A stretch of 64,000 nt of DNA from Parapedobacter indicus (GCF_900113765.1 NZ_FOQO01000011.1:1-64000), one strand, 5' to 3'; positions 17,625 to 27,362 are shown, counted from the stretch's first letter. Numbers and translations: made by a program. The notes: generated by a model not told the origin, from the sequence alone.

Positions 17625-20600
17625 ATGAAGAAAATTAAACATTTCCTTGTGCTGTTCACTTTTCTTCCAGGGTGTTTAGTGGTTTTGGGACAAACTAAAC
17701 GGATATCCGGTACGGTGACCTCGTCGGGAGACGGAACCGCATTAAATGGCGTATCGATATGGGTGAAGGGAAGCGAGCGGGGAACAACTACGGATGAATC
17801 GGGTGTATTTGCCATAGATGCTGCCAAAGGAGATACCTTGCGTCTTACGTACGTAGGTTATCGACAACAGGATGTCGTTGTTGGAGAGGCCAATGCGTTA
17901 ACCATTCGATTGGAATTGTCAGCGGGAAATTTGGACGAGGTGGTGGTGGTTGGGTATGGCACACAAAAGAAGCAAGACATCACCGGCGCCATCACCTCCA
18001 TTTCAACGCAGGCGCTCCGCGAAGTACCGGCAACAAGCGCTCCGCAGATGCTGCAAGGACGGGCGGCTGGCGTGGATGTGGTGCATGCAGGTAATAAACC
18101 CGGTGCGGGCGTTACAGTGAGGGTGCGGGGAAGGCGGTCGTTCAACGCAGGAAACGACCCGCTGTATGTGGTGGATGGCATTCCGATATCAGGAGGATTC
18201 AACGATATCAATCCCGATGACATTGAATCCATTGACGTACTAAAGGATGCCTCTGCTACGGCAATATATGGTTCGAGGGGTGCAAACGGAGTGGTTCTGG
18301 TTACTACCAAACGGGGGAAAAGTGGCCGCACAAACATCCATTACGATGCCTATTATGGAAGTTCAACCATTATGAGGTATGCTGAGTTGATGAATGGCGA
18401 AGAATTCGCCGAATATAAACGGGAATCGAGGAGAGCGGTAATTAGCCCCGTGACGGGCAGGCCTTTGTATGACGATGAGGATCCCAATGCGGATGTAAAT
18501 TCAGGCATATTTGATGCTGTTGAACTTCAATCAATCACCGAAGGGAGGTCGACCGACTGGCAGCGGTTAATGATCAAAGACGGATCGGTGCAGAATCACG
18601 GACTGAGCGTTTCGGGAGGAACTGACCATACCAACTTTAATATTTCATTGGGATATTTTAATGACGTGGGTATTTTGAAAGGACAGGATTTCACCCGTTA
18701 TACCACACGGCTTAATGTTGACCAAAAGATTGGCAAACGGGTAAAAGTAGGCATGTCGACGCTTGGTTCGTATAGTGAGCGAAATGGAGAAGATGTCAAT
18801 CCATATAATGCGGGTGCCGATTTTGGAACCTTGACAGAAAATCCACTGGGCATACCGTATGATGAAAATGGAAACATCATCTTCCGCCCGACAAGTGATG
18901 GACTTCGTACCAATCCGTTGTTGGAAATTGTGCCGGGTGCGGTTATTAATAAATCGAAGGTAGTCCGCTTATTCAGCAGCATATATGGCGAAGCCGAGGT
19001 ATTTGATGGCCTGAAATTCCGGATGAATTTTGGGCCCGATTTACGTCAAGATCGGAAAGGCGACTTTCGTGGTAGCCTCACCAATGCGCGCCAGGGAGGA
19101 GACCCCGCCGCCAACAATGCTGAAAATTTTGCTTTTCAATATGCGTGGGAGAATATCCTGACCTACCAGAAGACCCTCAGTGAGAAGCACCAATTGGATA
19201 TAACCGGTTTATACAGTGTGCAATCGCTGCAACAGGAAGGAACAACCATCAATGTATTGGGGCTGCCTGTGGAATCACTGGAATATTATAACCTCGGGGC
19301 AGCGTCGACCATCAATTCGGTAGGAAGTGATTATGAAAAGTGGACCATCCTTTCTTATATGGCCCGGATTAACTACATATTTGACCAGCGTTTTCTTCTT
19401 ACGCTGACAGGTCGCGCGGATGGATCTTCGAAATTTTCCACGGGCAATAAATGGGGATATTTTCCCTCGTTAGCCCTTGGCTGGAATCTCAAAAATGAAC
19501 AGTTTTTGCAGGAAAGCAACCTTTTTTCCAATTTAAAATTGAGGCTTAGTTACGGGGAAACAGGCAATGAGGGCATCATGCCTTATCAAACCCAGGGATT
19601 GGTGTCCCGAACCGTTTATGATTTTGATGGTAGCTCGGCATTTGGATATCGACCTTCCACTATCCGGAATGACGGCCTGAAATGGGAAACTACCAAGTCT
19701 GCAAATATCGGTCTGGATTTTGGACTTTGGAATAACCGGGTAACCGGGGCTATTGAAGTATATCAGTCGCGAACCACGGATTTATTACTTCCCCGGGTTT
19801 TGCCTATAACAAGCGGATATAATTCGATTTTATCAAATGTTGGCGTAAAAAGAAACAGGGGACTGGAAGTGTCGGTTTCTTCCCTAAACATTGTTTCGAA
19901 CGATGAACAGGGCTTCGAATGGGCCACCGATTTGAATCTTTACACCAACCAGGAGCAGATACTTGAATTGTCGCAGGGAAAAGTAGATGACATCGGAAAT
20001 TTGAGATTTATCGGGCATCCCGCGGTGGTGTATTATGATTATGTTAAAGCGGGCATTTGGCAGCTGGGGCAGGAAGGGGAGGCCGAACAATATAGCTCGA
20101 TCGTGGGTGGGGTGAAAGTGAAGGATGTAAATGGAAACGGCGTAATTGACCCCGACGACCGGCAAATATTGGGAAGTGATATACCCAAACTGTCTGGAGG
20201 TTTGACCAACCGATTTCGCTATAAAGGATTCGATTTGTCAATTTTTGCATTTGCTCGATTAGGAGGAATGATTCAAAGTACGGAATACGGGACCTTTAGG
20301 TTCCTGTCAGGAAGGGTAAACCAGTATCGGGTGGATTATTGGACAAAGGATAATCCGACAAACGCATTTCCACAACCTAATTCCAATTTGGAAACACCTT
20401 ATTTTGGATCGACACTGCGCTATTTCAGCGGAAGCTTTGTAAAAATCAGAAACATCAATTTAGGCTACAATTTTTCGGAACGTATCGCCCGTAGCATAGG
20501 AGCCCAATCGTTGCGGATTTACCTAAGCGCGCAGAACCCGTTAGTTTTCTCGGAATACGTCTCCAAATACAGCGGACTTGATCCCGAAAACCCAACCAAT

Positions 20601-20651
20601 AGCACACCCCCGAGCCGCGTTTTTTTGGCTGGGCTGAATGTTAGATTTTAA
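17625..20651 (+). CDS. susC: SusC/RagA-type TonB-dependent outer-membrane transporter
   Basis: This 1008-residue outer-membrane protein imports oligosaccharides together with SusD. The signal peptide is about 1-23. A carboxypeptidase-regulatory-like domain follows (25-100; ISGTVTSSGDGTALNGVSIW, then LRLTYVGYRQQ), then the SusC signature LDEVVVVGYGTQKK near 105, the plug domain with YVVDGIPISGG and SATAIYGSRGANGVVLVTTK, and a beta-barrel to the C-terminus. No sigma/anti-sigma signalling extension is present, so control probably comes from the AraC proteins next door. It is the first gene of a seven-gene operon; SusD starts 12 bases later. The symbol is used in the generic family sense. Confidence 0.95.
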   Translation: MKKIKHFLVLFTFLPGCLVVLGQTKRISGTVTSSGDGTALNGVSIWVKGSERGTTTDESGVFAIDAAKGDTLRLTYVGYRQQDVVVGEANALTIRLELSAGNLDEVVVVGYGTQKKQDITGAITSISTQALREVPATSAPQMLQGRAAGVDVVHAGNKPGAGVTVRVRGRRSFNAGNDPLYVVDGIPISGGFNDINPDDIESIDVLKDASATAIYGSRGANGVVLVTTKRGKSGRTNIHYDAYYGSSTIMRYAELMNGEEFAEYKRESRRAVISPVTGRPLYDDEDPNADVNSGIFDAVELQSITEGRSTDWQRLMIKDGSVQNHGLSVSGGTDHTNFNISLGYFNDVGILKGQDFTRYTTRLNVDQKIGKRVKVGMSTLGSYSERNGEDVNPYNAGADFGTLTENPLGIPYDENGNIIFRPTSDGLRTNPLLEIVPGAVINKSKVVRLFSSIYGEAEVFDGLKFRMNFGPDLRQDRKGDFRGSLTNARQGGDPAANNAENFAFQYAWENILTYQKTLSEKHQLDITGLYSVQSLQQEGTTINVLGLPVESLEYYNLGAASTINSVGSDYEKWTILSYMARINYIFDQRFLLTLTGRADGSSKFSTGNKWGYFPSLALGWNLKNEQFLQESNLFSNLKLRLSYGETGNEGIMPYQTQGLVSRTVYDFDGSSAFGYRPSTIRNDGLKWETTKSANIGLDFGLWNNRVTGAIEVYQSRTTDLLLPRVLPITSGYNSILSNVGVKRNRGLEVSVSSLNIVSNDEQGFEWATDLNLYTNQEQILELSQGKVDDIGNLRFIGHPAVVYYDYVKAGIWQLGQEGEAEQYSSIVGGVKVKDVNGNGVIDPDDRQILGSDIPKLSGGLTNRFRYKGFDLSIFAFARLGGMIQSTEYGTFRFLSGRVNQYRVDYWTKDNPTNAFPQPNSNLETPYFGSTLRYFSGSFVKIRNINLGYNFSERIARSIGAQSLRIYLSAQNPLVFSEYVSKYSGLDPENPTNSTPPSRVFLAGLNVRF

Positions 20652-20663
20652 TCCATTTTTGAT

Positions 20664-22331
20664 ATGAAAACGGTTAACTGTCTTTTATTTATCGTAATCG
20701 CCACCTCCTTTTTCTCTTGCAGTAATCTACTGGAAGAAGATGTCAGGTCGCAGATTACAGACAACCATCTCAGTACGGCTGGTGGGTGGCTCGAAGGTGT
20801 GAATGCATCCTATAGTTTCTTGCGGTCTTTTTACGGAATAAATGAGAACGGAGCTACGGTGACTGTATTTGGTACCGATGAATTTACGAATGGGTTTGAC
20901 GGAGGACTGAAAAGTTTTAATTTTTACGACTTTGGCCTGAATCCACGAAATGGTGTTGTCAATACCCTTTGGAACAATCTGTATGTTGCTATCAATACCT
21001 GCAACGCCGTGATTAGCCGGGCACCGGAAGTGACTGGCCTGGATGAAGCGCTTAAAGAGACTCGGCTGGGGGAAGTACATTTTTTACGGGCGCAGTATTA
21101 TTTCCTGCTTGTGCAGTTATTCGGGCCGGTACATCTAACCCTTGAAGAGGTTCAGGGTATCCAAACTTCAGCGGCACGTGCACCCGTTGAGGATATTTAT
21201 GCGACCATTATAGAAGACCTGAATTTTGCGCTTGGGCGATTGCCAATGATCGCTTCGGACTATGGCCGTGTTACCAAGCCCGCAACCGAACATTTGCTGG
21301 CCAAAGTTTATTTGACCAAAGCTGGGTCGGCAGCGCAACAGGCGGATGATTATACAAAAGCCGCTGATTACGCCAAAGGCGTGATTGATAACTACAGCTT
21401 CCGGTTGTTGGACGACTTCATTACCGTTTTCGAGCAAGGGGAAGGTGAGAAAAATGACGAAGTTATCTGGTCTATTCAAAACAGCAAGAGTTTTATCACC
21501 GCTGGTCAGACAGCATGTTGCGACGGTGGAAATACGTTGCATACCTATTTTTTGATGAAGTATGACGATTTGCCGGGAATGCAGCGTGACATTGAAAATG
21601 GAAGGCCCTGGGCACGGTTTAGGCCTACTCGGTTTACATTGGAACAGTTGTTCAACCGAACCTTGGATGATCGGTACGAAAAGAGTTTTAAGCGTGTGTT
21701 TTATGCCAATAGGCCCGGTACCTATACAATTAACGGAAGGCAGATAACGTTTAATACGGGTGATACTGCCGTTTTTGTATCGGATCGGGAGTGGTCAGCA
21801 AGCGAATTGAGCCAGGTTAATTATAACGTTTTTCCTCCAAGTCGCCAAAATGAACGGGTCTATCCCACGTTAACTAAGTTTTTAGATCCAGATCGTCCTG
21901 ATCCGCAGGAAATGCGAGGTTCGAGAGACTTTATTGTTTTTCGGTTGGCAGACACCTATCTCATTGCAGCTGAGGCATTGATGAGCGATAACAAAACTGA
22001 CGAAGCTATAGAATATGTAAATGCGGTACGCCGTCGCGCGGCAAAGAAGGGAAATACCGCCGAGGAAACGCTAGCCAATCAAAAACAAATGGAGGTTACG
22101 GCCGATCAGTTGGATATTGATTTTATACTCGACGAGCGTGCCCGGGAGCTTTTGGGTGAAATGACTCGCTGGTTTGACTTGGTACGCACAGGGAAGTTGG
22201 TAGAGCGGGTAAAAAAATATAATCCAGATGCTGCGAATAACATTGAGCCTTTTCATGCATTGCGGCCTATCCCTCAAGATCAGATTGATCGGACCGATAC
22301 CGAGTTTCCGCAAAACGAAGGATACCAGTGA
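20664..22331 (+). CDS. susD: SusD/RagB-type surface glycan-binding lipoprotein
   Basis: This 555-residue surface lipoprotein caps the SusC channel and binds the glycan. The lipobox ends FFSC (Cys19). The family features are the N-terminal TPR-like region (LWNNLYVAINTCNAVI, and GEVHFLRAQYYFLLVQLFG near 135), a long central insert, and the C-terminal SusD domain (RDFIVFRLADTYLIAAEAL near 420, then FILDERARELLGEMTRWFDLVRTGKL near 490). The length is normal for the family. It sits between susC (12 bases) and the second ADP-ribosylglycohydrolase-family gene (24 bases). The ligand is unknown. Confidence 0.95.
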   Translation: MKTVNCLLFIVIATSFFSCSNLLEEDVRSQITDNHLSTAGGWLEGVNASYSFLRSFYGINENGATVTVFGTDEFTNGFDGGLKSFNFYDFGLNPRNGVVNTLWNNLYVAINTCNAVISRAPEVTGLDEALKETRLGEVHFLRAQYYFLLVQLFGPVHLTLEEVQGIQTSAARAPVEDIYATIIEDLNFALGRLPMIASDYGRVTKPATEHLLAKVYLTKAGSAAQQADDYTKAADYAKGVIDNYSFRLLDDFITVFEQGEGEKNDEVIWSIQNSKSFITAGQTACCDGGNTLHTYFLMKYDDLPGMQRDIENGRPWARFRPTRFTLEQLFNRTLDDRYEKSFKRVFYANRPGTYTINGRQITFNTGDTAVFVSDREWSASELSQVNYNVFPPSRQNERVYPTLTKFLDPDRPDPQEMRGSRDFIVFRLADTYLIAAEALMSDNKTDEAIEYVNAVRRRAAKKGNTAEETLANQKQMEVTADQLDIDFILDERARELLGEMTRWFDLVRTGKLVERVKKYNPDAANNIEPFHALRPIPQDQIDRTDTEFPQNEGYQ

Positions 22332-22355
22332 TATGTATAAACCATAAATGATAAA

Positions 22356-23885
22356 ATGATGAAAAGAATCACGCATTTGACGATCTTATTTTTAGCAATA
22401 CAGGGGCAAACTGTATACACGCAGACCACCCAGAAACCGGGAACATTACAGGTACCTGTCGAAACAGTTGTTGACAAAATCAGAGGCGGTCTATTGGGAC
22501 AGATTTTAGGGAATTTAAACGGCTTACCGCATGAGTTTAAGTATGAGAAAGAACCCGGACAGGTAAAAAATTATGTGCCACAGCTCTTAGAAGGTGCTCG
22601 AACGGATGACGATACCGATTTTGAATGGGTATATATCCTGGAGATGCAAAAGAAAAGGAACGTTTTCTTACCGTATGACGAAATAGAAGCCTTATGGAAG
22701 GACCGGATCAACCGAAGGATATGGTGTTCAAACCGGTATGCAAGGCATTTGATGGATTTAGGTATAAACCCACCCTATACGGGGAATGTGTTGCTAAACC
22801 CCTGGGCCGATTTTAACGTCTCTGGCCAGTTTTTATGCGAGACATTTGGACTGCTCGCGCCGGCGATGCCGCAAACAGCGGCCAAGATCGGTCTCAATTA
22901 CACTCAGGTCGCAATTGATGGTGAACCGGCACAAACCACTCAGCTGTTTACGGCGATGATCGCGACTGCCTTTTTAGCGCGCGACATTGACGAAGTACTT
23001 GAGGCGGGTATTGCAGCCATCGATCCTAAAAGCAATACCTACGTAATCATTGAGAATGTCCGGAACTGGCATCGTCAATATCCCGAAGATTGGCGGGAAG
23101 CAAGGCGCCAAATACGAGATAAATATACGCAGGAAGGGGGAGCAATTCGGGACATGAATGGTACGGAATTGAATACGGCGGCTATCATCGCTGCTTTATT
23201 GTACGGGGATGGGGATTTTGCAGAGTCCTTGAAACTGGCTTTCAACATGGGCTGGGATGCGGATTGCAATGCGGCGACTGTTGGAACAATCATGGGCGTT
23301 TTGGAAGGTTACCGAAGCCTGATGAGTAACGAGTGGAGAATTGTTGACCGATATCAGAATACAACCCGCGACAACATGCCGATGGACGAGACGATTACCA
23401 GCTTTGCCGATCGTTTGATCGATCTCTTCGAGATCGTGAACGAAGACAACGGGGGAAGCAAAGCAGTTTCCGGCCAAAAATTGGTATACAACATCGTTCG
23501 AGAAGAACCTAAGCCAGTCATTGTAAAAAGGCCCGAAGAAGCACTGAAAAAGGAACTTCTGGAACAAGAGCCAATGGAGGTGCTGATTTCAAAAATCAAG
23601 GAAGGAACCAGCGAGGAAAAAGCACGTGCCGCTTATATTGCAGTTTGTCTCGATCTGTATCCCGAGATCAGTAAGAAATATCCGTCCGAATGGGCCGTAG
23701 CTAAACAGGCGTTAAGCGGCTATGTAAAAGTGATGAATAACGTATTTTATGGAGGCAATTTTAAATCCCTGACGGCATTGAAACAGAAATTCGTTTCTGC
23801 TGGCTTCACCGCTCCTGCACAGCGGTTGACAGACAACGAGGTATACAGCGAAGTAGTATGGGTAGATCCGAAAGGGCTGAACTGA
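22356..23885 (+). CDS. ADP-ribosylglycohydrolase-family secreted protein
   Basis: This 509-residue exported protein has a signal peptide of about 1-22 (ends VYTQ) and no lipobox. It has the DraG-like helical fold with the metal-site motifs ARTDDDTDFEW (84-90) and MGWDADCNAATVG near 305. These Asp clusters match the dinuclear metal site of ADP-ribosylhydrolases more closely than those of the paralogue at 6723. The C-terminal 130 residues differ from that paralogue. Its place directly after SusD implies a role in processing the imported glycan. An unusual glycoside bond is possible, but the activity is unknown. ATG codons at 22356 and 22359 are both usable. Confidence 0.85.
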   Translation: MMKRITHLTILFLAIQGQTVYTQTTQKPGTLQVPVETVVDKIRGGLLGQILGNLNGLPHEFKYEKEPGQVKNYVPQLLEGARTDDDTDFEWVYILEMQKKRNVFLPYDEIEALWKDRINRRIWCSNRYARHLMDLGINPPYTGNVLLNPWADFNVSGQFLCETFGLLAPAMPQTAAKIGLNYTQVAIDGEPAQTTQLFTAMIATAFLARDIDEVLEAGIAAIDPKSNTYVIIENVRNWHRQYPEDWREARRQIRDKYTQEGGAIRDMNGTELNTAAIIAALLYGDGDFAESLKLAFNMGWDADCNAATVGTIMGVLEGYRSLMSNEWRIVDRYQNTTRDNMPMDETITSFADRLIDLFEIVNEDNGGSKAVSGQKLVYNIVREEPKPVIVKRPEEALKKELLEQEPMEVLISKIKEGTSEEKARAAYIAVCLDLYPEISKKYPSEWAVAKQALSGYVKVMNNVFYGGNFKSLTALKQKFVSAGFTAPAQRLTDNEVYSEVVWVDPKGLN

Positions 23886-23886
23886 C

Positions 23887-24675
23887 ATGGGGAACCGATT
23901 GTTTGAGCTAATGGGCAAAAATGCCCTCGTAACCGGCAGTACCCAAGGCATCGGGTTGGCTATTGCCCGAGGACTGGGTGCGGCAGGGGCTAGAATCATC
24001 ATAAACGGCCGCGATAATTATCGGGTGCAGGACGTCGCAGCGATGTTGCAAGCAGACGGACTAAATGCCGATGGCTATTCATTTGATGTGACGGATGAGC
24101 GGCAAGTTAGCGAAGCGGTTGCCGGGATAGAATCTGCTGTGGGTCCGATCGATATTCTCGTAAATAACGCCGGAATTATCAGGCGTGTACCCACGGAAGA
24201 GCTGGAAGAGTCCGACTGGAATGCGGTTATTCAAACCAATCTTACCGCTCCTTTTTTGGTATCAAAGCACGTCGGCAAATTCATGATTAGGCGGAAAAGA
24301 GGAAAAATCATCCATATCTGCTCGCTGATGAGTGAGCTGGGGCGGGATACGGTTTCTGCATACGCGGCGGCTAAAGGTGGGTTGAAAATGCTTACCCGCA
24401 ATCTGGCTACCGAATGGGCAGTCCATAATATTCAAGTAAATGCCATCGGACCGGGTTATATTGCCACACCCATTAACATAAGCTATCGGGATCCCGACAA
24501 CCCGTTAAACCGATACATCATCAGCCGTACGCCGGCAGGGCGTTGGGGTACACCGGATGACTTGGTGGGTACGGCGGTTTTTTTGGCATCCGCCGCGTCG
24601 GATTTCGTTAACGGACAGCTTATCTATGTGGACGGCGGATTGGTTACCTCGTTTGGTAAGCCCTTTGACAACTAA
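23887..24675 (+). CDS. SDR-family oxidoreductase, gluconate 5-dehydrogenase / DhuD-like
   Basis: This 262-residue cytoplasmic short-chain dehydrogenase has the cofactor motif TGSTQGIG at 16-23, NNAG at 93-96, catalytic Ser146 and the Tyr159-x3-Lys163 pair, and ends with the usual YVDGG. It resembles gluconate 5-dehydrogenases. That annotation also covers enzymes (KduD, DhuD) that reduce 2,5-diketo-3-deoxygluconate to 2-keto-3-deoxygluconate in uronate catabolism. It starts one base after the preceding stop. With the RpiB-like protein at the operon end it could form a DhuI/DhuD-style pair, which is inference from known streptococcal pairs. Confidence 0.88.
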   Translation: MGNRLFELMGKNALVTGSTQGIGLAIARGLGAAGARIIINGRDNYRVQDVAAMLQADGLNADGYSFDVTDERQVSEAVAGIESAVGPIDILVNNAGIIRRVPTEELEESDWNAVIQTNLTAPFLVSKHVGKFMIRRKRGKIIHICSLMSELGRDTVSAYAAAKGGLKMLTRNLATEWAVHNIQVNAIGPGYIATPINISYRDPDNPLNRYIISRTPAGRWGTPDDLVGTAVFLASAASDFVNGQLIYVDGGLVTSFGKPFDN

Positions 24676-24687
24676 GTTATTAGCCAA

Positions 24688-25980
24688 ATGAACAAGCGTA
24701 TCCGTATCAAAAATTTCCGTTGGTGGATTGTTGCATTGATTGCGCTGGCCACCGCGATCAATTATTTAGATAGGCAAAATCTGCCCGTTGCATTAAGCGA
24801 AATCAGAAAAAGTTTTGAAATCAGCGATGTCGATTACGGTCTGATAAATAGTCTTTTTCTGTTTGCTTATGGGACCATGTATGCCGTTGGTGGGCGGATC
24901 ATCGACGTGTTGGGTTCCCGAGTCGGTTATTTTATATTGATTGTGTGGTGGTCCATCGCCAATATGTTTCACGGATTAGTGTCCAGTGTCATGGGATTGG
25001 GAATTGCCCGGTTTTTATTGGGGATAGGTGAGGGGGGAGCTTTTCCCGGTTCAGCAAAAGTCGTGTCGGAATGGTTCCCTAAAAAGGAACGAGCCTTAGC
25101 GTTTGGGATTTTCAATACAGGTTCAAGTGTGGGTGCGGTGGTCGCTCCACCAGTGATTGCACTGATCATCGCGACCTGGAACTGGCATTGGACGTTTTTT
25201 ATTTTTGGTGCCGTGGGGTTGATATGGGCAGTTGTGTGGTTGATCGTATACACGGTACCCGCGCGCAGTAAATTGGTGACCGATGAAGAACGTGCATGGA
25301 TTGCCGCCAGCCAAGCGGAGGGACAATTGGAGGATCAACACGCGACGCAACGGATTCCTTGGATAAGTCTCTTCAAATACCGGAAGCTATGGGGGCTCTT
25401 AGCCATTAAGTTTTTGCCAGATGCGGGTTGGTATTTTTTTATTTTTTGGCTTCCAAAATACCTGAATGACGTGCGGGGCTTGGACATTCAAGGTATCGGT
25501 TCGTATGCGTGGATTCCATATGCCATGGCGGGAGGAGGAAGTTTTCTCGGAGGTTGGCTAAGTAGCTTTTTGCTGCGGAAGCAATTTTCCTTGGATCTTT
25601 CCCGAAAAATACCCCTTGGCATCGCGGCTGCATTGCTCCCTCTTTCGTTGTTTATTACGGATGCTTCGTTGCACATGGCGGTATTCTTTTTCGGGATGGC
25701 GATGTTTGGGCATCAACTATACTCTACTATTGTGCAGACGTTGGTGGCGGATATGTTTCCTTCCCGTGTCGTAGGCTCGGTTTCAGGGTTGATGGGATGT
25801 GCAGCTACCTATGGAGCGATGTTATTCAGCTTGGTCATCGGATTTATTATCGACGATTATGGGTACAGACCGGCTTTCTTTATTGCGGGTTTATTGCATC
25901 CGCTGAGTTTTATTTTATTATTTATCATTATTAAACGGATAGAAATGATCAAAATTAGTGGATCTGTCATCAATCGTTAA
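24688..25980 (+). CDS. MFS transporter, hexuronate/anion:cation symporter type
   Basis: This 430-residue inner-membrane carrier has about 12 membrane helices. It belongs to the anion:cation symporter branch that includes ExuT. The signature NYLDRQNLPVALSEI lies just after helix 1. It also has GSRVGYF in the loop between helices 2 and 3, and the GIGEGGAFPGSAKVVSEWFP stretch near 110, which is typical of hexuronate and galactonate carriers. It would import an acidic monosaccharide released in the periplasm, consistent with a uronate- or aldonate-processing locus. The gaps are 12 bases upstream and 20 downstream. Confidence 0.9.
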   Translation: MNKRIRIKNFRWWIVALIALATAINYLDRQNLPVALSEIRKSFEISDVDYGLINSLFLFAYGTMYAVGGRIIDVLGSRVGYFILIVWWSIANMFHGLVSSVMGLGIARFLLGIGEGGAFPGSAKVVSEWFPKKERALAFGIFNTGSSVGAVVAPPVIALIIATWNWHWTFFIFGAVGLIWAVVWLIVYTVPARSKLVTDEERAWIAASQAEGQLEDQHATQRIPWISLFKYRKLWGLLAIKFLPDAGWYFFIFWLPKYLNDVRGLDIQGIGSYAWIPYAMAGGGSFLGGWLSSFLLRKQFSLDLSRKIPLGIAAALLPLSLFITDASLHMAVFFFGMAMFGHQLYSTIVQTLVADMFPSRVVGSVSGLMGCAATYGAMLFSLVIGFIIDDYGYRPAFFIAGLLHPLSFILLFIIIKRIEMIKISGSVINR

Positions 25981-26000
25981 CCGGAACATAGCTAAAACTC

Positions 26001-26834
26001 ATGATAAAATTATCCATTGCCATAGCCGATACTCACGCGCTACCTAGCGCTTTCGTTGTATTTCGAGGATTCGATGCGTGCATACCTAAAGCAGCGCAAT
26101 TGGGATTTAACGGCGTTGAGTTGGCGTTAAAACGACGAAGCGAAATAGACGAACACCGATTAAAGCAACTCTTAGAAGAACATCACCTAGCGGTATCCTG
26201 TATTTCAACAGGACAAGTATATGCTGACGGGGGACTTACGTTAACGGAAGAAGATATCGAAAAGCGGGAGGAAGTGATTTCGATCTTTAAAGAACTGATT
26301 GATCTGGCAGAAAAATTTGGAAAGCTGATCAATATAGGGCGGGTGAGGGGACAAATCGGGCAACGGCAAACCGAGGAAGTAGAAGTTATTTTTTGTGAAA
26401 CCGTCCGCTTGCTGTGCGACTATGCGGCACCAAAAGGAGTGACCTTGATGCTAGAACCCGTGAATCGGTATGAATGTGATTTTGTTAATTCGATTGAAGA
26501 GGGAGTGGCATTGCTGAAGCGGATTGATAGACCCAATTTTAAATTGATGCCGGATGTTTTCCATATGAATATCGAAGACGTTACGATAGCCGACGAGTTG
26601 GCAAAGTATATCCGTTACATCAGTTATATACATTTGGCAGATTCGAATCGATTGGCACCAGGGCAAGGACATACTGATTTCAAGAAGATTTTTGATCGAC
26701 TGGCTGCGTCGCAATACGATGGATGGGTGTCGGTCGAAATTTTGCCCAGGCCGGATCCTGACACAGCAGCTTTCCAGTCCGTCGATTTTTTATTACCTTT
26801 AATAAAGGCATATAATGAGACCGTATTTCAATGA
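26001..26834 (+). CDS. Sugar phosphate isomerase/epimerase-family TIM-barrel protein
   Basis: This 277-residue protein of the xylose isomerase-like TIM-barrel / AP endonuclease 2 superfamily has expected metal ligands E152 (LEPVNRYE), D185 with H188 (MPDVFHMN), H211 (YIHLADSN) and E246 (VSVEILPRP). The family includes ketose 3-epimerases, hydroxypyruvate isomerases and enzymes acting on 3-keto glycosides. No signal peptide is seen, so it is cytoplasmic. It lies between the MFS gene and the RpiB-like gene, so it likely acts on the imported sugar or sugar acid. The exact reaction is unknown. Confidence 0.87.
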   Translation: MIKLSIAIADTHALPSAFVVFRGFDACIPKAAQLGFNGVELALKRRSEIDEHRLKQLLEEHHLAVSCISTGQVYADGGLTLTEEDIEKREEVISIFKELIDLAEKFGKLINIGRVRGQIGQRQTEEVEVIFCETVRLLCDYAAPKGVTLMLEPVNRYECDFVNSIEEGVALLKRIDRPNFKLMPDVFHMNIEDVTIADELAKYIRYISYIHLADSNRLAPGQGHTDFKKIFDRLAASQYDGWVSVEILPRPDPDTAAFQSVDFLLPLIKAYNETVFQ

Positions 26835-26853
26835 AATGATAAGCGTAAGAACG

Positions 26854-26859
26854 AGGAGG
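26854..26859 (+). promoter_or_regulatory. Strong Shine-Dalgarno site for the RpiB-like gene
   Basis: AGGAGG lies five bases before the ATG at 26865. Full-strength sites are uncommon in Bacteroidota, whose anti-Shine-Dalgarno is usually sequestered. It fixes the start codon here. Confidence 0.7.
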
Positions 26860-26864
26860 TTTCT

Positions 26865-27362
26865 ATGAACGTGAAAAAAATTATCATCGGAAATGATCAT
26901 GGCGGTTATGATCTAAAGAAAGTCATAGTCAAACACCTGGAACAACAAGGGTATTCGGTTGAAGATGTCGGATCGCATTCGGATGCCATTGTGAGGTATC
27001 CGTATTATGCCGCTTCGGTAGCCCATGCCGTAGCTCAAAATCCGGAAGATAATAAGGGCATACTAATCTGCTCCACAGGAATCGGCATGTGTATCATTGC
27101 CAATAAATTTAGGGGAATTCGGGCGGCACTATGCAATACCTCGTATCAGGGAAAGATGACGTCAGCCCACAATAATTCAAACATCTTGTGTTTGGGAGGA
27201 CGATGCATCGGCGCCTTTGAAGCAATTGATATTTTGGATGCATGGTTAAATACGCCTTACGAGGGCGGCCGCCACGATATATCACTCGGATTGATCGGAG
27301 AAGCAGAAAATACCAATTTTTCCGATGAACAATGGAACCCTGATATTCCGGATATCCCGTAG
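26865..27362 (+). CDS. RpiB/LacAB-family sugar isomerase
   Basis: This 165-residue member of the RpiB/LacA/LacB family has the N-terminal GNDHGG (D11, H12), the active-site Cys69 in GILICSTGIGM, and the base His102 in AHNNSN. The C-terminal tail after residue 145 is longer than the tail of housekeeping RpiB of about 150 residues. Family members isomerise ribose-5-phosphate, galactose-6-phosphate or, for the DhuI subgroup, unsaturated-uronate-derived 4-deoxy-5-keto sugars. The operon context (SDR and hexuronate-type carrier) favours a uronate- or pentose-related substrate, so I do not assign the symbol rpiB. This is the last gene of the operon. Confidence 0.88.
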   Translation: MNVKKIIIGNDHGGYDLKKVIVKHLEQQGYSVEDVGSHSDAIVRYPYYAASVAHAVAQNPEDNKGILICSTGIGMCIIANKFRGIRAALCNTSYQGKMTSAHNNSNILCLGGRCIGAFEAIDILDAWLNTPYEGGRHDISLGLIGEAENTNFSDEQWNPDIPDIP

